In this document: positions 31,356 to 33,985 of the stretch, in pieces
Layout: the number at the start of each line of letters is the position of its first letter
How positions within the stretch are numbered: position 1 is the stretch's first letter
Origin: JOPF133 sp052144935
GTDB taxonomy: Bacteria > Acidobacteriota > Terriglobia > Bryobacterales > Bryobacteraceae
Direction: 5' to 3'
NCBI GenBank assembly: GCA_052144935.1
Contig: JBKQPR010000128.1
Location: forward strand, 1 to 33,985
DNA length: 33,985 nucleotides
The notes under the pieces: generated by a model
The model's database searches: none
The model's input: the letters and a program-made list of their open reading frames with translations, nothing else
Told to the model about the DNA's origin: nothing
Made by a program: the position numbers and the translations under genes

Positions 31356-33476
31356 CTACGGCTGGCGCGGGCGATCGAGGTTTCCATGGCCCTCGCTGGC
31401 GATAAAGGCGCGGAGTTGCAGGTACGGCCGGTGGGGGTTGGATTGGCTGAGGGTAGACCGGATCCAGCTCTCGTGATACCAGCGGTCGAATGGCGGATAT
31501 TCGGCACGGAGCAACTCCGTCTCCAGTTGCTCCAATGACGCGCGCGCTTCCCGGACCCATTGCCACATCCGTGCCGCGTCCGGCGCACTGAGCGCCTCTT
31601 CCAGCTTGAGCGCCGCCTGCGTTTGCCGCTGGGCGACTTCGAGGCCCAGGGCGACGTCCACGGACAAGAACCGCTGCTCGGAGAGCGACATCCCGGTCTC
31701 TGCCCGGGCCTCGGCCGCGAGCGCGTCATCCAATTGCCGGCTTCGCGACCGCAACTGGGAGAGCGTATCGGCATCGATCGCCGGCCAGGTTGCGCCCGCC
31801 ACCTTGCGGTAGAGCCGGTCGAGCAGCTCTTGAATCGCATCCGAAGCGAACCACAGCTTGTCCGGCGTTTCGATCGCGGCGAAGTACTGGTTGTAGGCTG
31901 CCTCGGCAGCCCGCGCCGTGGCCCCTTCACCGGCCGCCGCCCCGAAATACTCACGCGACCACCAGGCGGTGTAGCGTGCGGCCGGATTGGGCGCGGCATA
32001 GATCGCAGGCGCGTCCCAGGTGATGTCGGTGAGCATGCGCGCGCCCATGACGTAATCGCGCACCTCCGAGACGTTGACCAGCATGTACTCGGTCGCTCCG
32101 GACTTCACAATGTTTTCGAACTGCCCGGCGACGGTCGCGGGGCCCACCGTGTGGGTCAACTGCTTGGTCAACCTTCCGCCCAAATAGGCCAAATGATAGT
32201 AGACGCCGTGCTTCCATTTGCCCAACCCCGAGGGCAAGGCGCGCATGTGGCCGTCGTTGTCGTCGGGCCATACGACGATGACCTCGGCGGGCAGGTCGAA
32301 CGCCGCCGGATTGCGCTGATACTGGGGCAGCATCTCCGAGTACATGGTGAAGTGGAAGAGCGGAGTCTTGTCTTTCGGCAGGAGCTCGCGGACCATCGAA
32401 ACCTGCTGCCGGATCACCTCCCGGAAGGTGGCCGTCTTGTCGTCGTCGGTGGCGCCGGGAGGAAAGAGGAAGGGGCGGTCCTCGGTGCCGCGCATGCCCA
32501 CCGGCCAGATCACGTCCAGGTTCCGGTTCTCCAGCACGCCGCCGCGCCAGAACGTGAGCAAGCCCTCGCGGTTGGTGAACCAGTTCCACTCCGGCCGCAC
32601 ACCGCGCTCGGCTGCCAGGTGGAACCGCTCCAGGCCGTAGGGGTTGGAGACCAGGATGTCGTAGTGATGCGAGGTGTAGTAGAGTCCCCAGTCGCTCGCC
32701 AGCTTTTGCACCTCGTAGCGCCGGTGCACGCGCGTGTATGGCGCGACCATATTCATGCGCAGGCGCAGTGCGGTCTCAAAGAACCGCTTGTACCAGTCGA
32801 GTGGGACGTCGCCGGTCTGCAATGGATTCCCGTTGGCGTCGAAGGGCCGCGGCAGGAGGTCTTCGTCGTCGTGAAAGAAGCCGCGATAGCGGAAGGCCGG
32901 CGGAGCTTGCGCGAAGCTCGTGCGCTTGAGCACCAGCGGGTCGCGATGCTCGGGCGCGTACCCGGTCCAGATGTAGAGCGGATCGATCCCCAGGCGCTCC
33001 GACAGGGTGTAGGCGGCAAACGCGGTCCCGCGCGGGTTCGCACCCACCAGCCATACGTCGCGGCCGGCGGTGACGATTCGGTAGCTTTCCCATTCGCCCT
33101 GCATGGCGCTGGCATCCACCGCGGCGGGCACCTGACCGTGGCCCAGTGTCACGAGCCGGATGCTGGCGCGATCGCCACCGGGCGTCTGCACCACCCGAGG
33201 CCGATACCCGCTGATCTTTTCGATGTCGCCGGCAAGAAAGTCGGCAGCCTGGTGCACGGCCGCGTTTTCGTCGTCGCCCACGACGATCTGGCTGGTGCTA
33301 TCTCGCCCCGCCAGGATGACGTCACTCTGGGCCGGCGGCCCGGTCTGAACCCAGGACCCGCGAAGGGGAGTTGTCCAGGGAGCGGTCTGAGCAGACGCCC
33401 GGCCGGAGGTGAAGGCGCACAGCGCCAGCAGATACGGGATCGCGCCAATTCGGTGAGCCATCATGAAATCCGCCAT
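31356..33476 (-). CDS. GH115 glycoside hydrolase (alpha-glucuronidase family)
   Basis: Family members remove 4-O-methyl-glucuronic acid from glucuronoxylan. The product has 706 residues from the ATG at 33476; the ATG at 33464 (MMAHRIGAIPYLLALCAFTSGRASAQ) has a weak GCGGA before it and gives a better Sec signal, so it may be the real start. Signatures are AYTLSERLGIDPLYIWTGY, FRYRGFFHDDEDLLPR, NMVAPYTRVHRRYEV, and VVWPDDNDGHMRALP. A helical domain follows. Only the N-terminal and central domains are present; many GH115 enzymes are longer (about 850-1000 residues), with a further C-terminal beta-sandwich that seems to be absent here. The gene stands alone, convergent with the CRTAC gene. Confidence 0.9.
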   Translation of the reverse strand: MADFMMAHRIGAIPYLLALCAFTSGRASAQTAPWTTPLRGSWVQTGPPAQSDVILAGRDSTSQIVVGDDENAAVHQAADFLAGDIEKISGYRPRVVQTPGGDRASIRLVTLGHGQVPAAVDASAMQGEWESYRIVTAGRDVWLVGANPRGTAFAAYTLSERLGIDPLYIWTGYAPEHRDPLVLKRTSFAQAPPAFRYRGFFHDDEDLLPRPFDANGNPLQTGDVPLDWYKRFFETALRLRMNMVAPYTRVHRRYEVQKLASDWGLYYTSHHYDILVSNPYGLERFHLAAERGVRPEWNWFTNREGLLTFWRGGVLENRNLDVIWPVGMRGTEDRPFLFPPGATDDDKTATFREVIRQQVSMVRELLPKDKTPLFHFTMYSEMLPQYQRNPAAFDLPAEVIVVWPDDNDGHMRALPSGLGKWKHGVYYHLAYLGGRLTKQLTHTVGPATVAGQFENIVKSGATEYMLVNVSEVRDYVMGARMLTDITWDAPAIYAAPNPAARYTAWWSREYFGAAAGEGATARAAEAAYNQYFAAIETPDKLWFASDAIQELLDRLYRKVAGATWPAIDADTLSQLRSRSRQLDDALAAEARAETGMSLSEQRFLSVDVALGLEVAQRQTQAALKLEEALSAPDAARMWQWVREARASLEQLETELLRAEYPPFDRWYHESWIRSTLSQSNPHRPYLQLRAFIASEGHGNLDRPRQP

Positions 33477-33985
33477 TTAGTTCATGCGTCGAACAATATC
33501 GTCTATACTATAACTCACCTCAACCGAGGCAGGCGCCGTTCGTGATTCCCGATTTTTCCCGTTGAGGATGCCCGCCTTTTAGTTGAAACGCGCGACTCTC
33601 GCCGGAGCCGTGATAGGCTCCGGCAAATGCCTTTTCTCGGGAGAGCCGCAGATGAAGAAACGATATCAAATTGACAAGCAGCGTGCCGTAACAGACATTT
33701 CGGCCATTGGCGGCACAAGACGATCACAGCGTCCAACTGGTGATTCCGCTGAAAGAAGTGGTGGATCTGAATCCTCGGGGTTACCCAGTCACCAAAAATC
33801 GAAAAGAATATTCCGAATATTCTCAATCGTTTGCGGACATGGCCCGCAGGTCAACCGGAACCCGCGTGCTAGCTTGAAACTGAAGACGGAACCGCTTGTT
33901 GGGCGAGATTGCGGTCCTCGCGGGGATGTCTGCCGGAGCCCAACCATGGGGGCCTTAAATCCGGAGCACAGACATTGCAACGCTT
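33477..33985. other. Lower-GC region at the window end with no confident gene
   Basis: Base composition drops compared with the rest of the window. The first 60 bases are AT-rich (TATACTATAA near 33501-33517) and may hold the GH115 promoter on the minus strand. From the ATG at 33652 (preceded by GGGAGAG) one frame stays open to the end of the window (MKKRYQIDKQRAVTDISA...), but it becomes Ser/Arg-rich and unlike a folded protein. The next frame, about 33708-33878, reads more like protein (DDHSVQLVIPLKEVVDL) and ends in a stop. This may be a frameshifted gene remnant, perhaps of a transposase, but I cannot name it. Confidence 0.35.

Noticed and set aside
31560..33545. Long plus-strand frame (661 residues) opposite GH115
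   Set aside because: It is an antisense shadow from high GC; the minus strand encodes clear GH115 motifs.

Overview
The window is about 34 kb of high-GC bacterial DNA with short intergenic gaps and a mostly housekeeping gene set. Several traits point to a soil-type Acidobacteriota (Solibacter/Bryobacter-like), which is an inference without a marker gene: a multiheme cytochrome-TPR protein paired with an ASPIC/UnbV (CRTAC-like) FG-GAP protein, a carboxypeptidase-regulatory domain fused to a beta-barrel porin, GH29 and GH115 glycosidases with export signals, and many small palindromic repeats that have entered genes.

Layout. (1) 524-4948: purQ-purL-purF, overlapping and co-oriented, for de novo purine synthesis; purL carries an in-frame triplication of a 48-nt repeat. 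(2) 5244-6737: a lone histidine ammonia-lyase. (3) 6900-10298: an RcnR/FrmR/CsoR-type repressor with a clear palindromic operator, a divergent OprB-type porin, and a convergent carboxypeptidase-regulatory/beta-barrel porin. (4) 10476 to about 15400: a complete diversity-generating retroelement (DGR). It consists of a 1101-residue NACHT (STAND) NTPase ending in a formylglycine-generating-enzyme/C-type-lectin-like domain that holds the variable repeat, then an Avd accessory protein, a DGR reverse transcriptase, and a 110-nt template repeat. Template and variable repeats differ at 14 positions, all of them template adenines. (5) 15699-18525: queC-queE (7-deazaguanine/queuosine synthesis), a histone-deacetylase-fold amidohydrolase and a VOC protein. 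(6) 22657 down to 18578, minus strand: prmA, a LON-domain protein, a TonB-like protein with proline-rich repeats, and a HAD phosphatase. (7) 22739-24229: a Tat-exported GH29 alpha-L-fucosidase. (8) 25774 down to 24356, minus strand: a small membrane protein, rph and rdgB; a divergent small lipoprotein follows at 25826. (9) 26430-31192: a pentaheme cytochrome/TPR protein translationally coupled to an ASPIC/UnbV protein whose 5' end contains nine 18-nt repeats. (10) 33476 down to 31356: a GH115 glycosidase, then lower-GC DNA with no confident gene to the end of the window.

The most notable system is the DGR-armed NACHT protein. A STAND-type signalling ATPase has a sensor end that can be rewritten by adenine-directed retrotransposition, which would make it a self-diversifying recognition receptor. 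Its N-terminal 370 residues, the likely effector part, match no family I can name. A second theme is the entry of short palindromic repeats into coding sequence (purL, the CRTAC gene) and between genes (6791, 21797, 24289).
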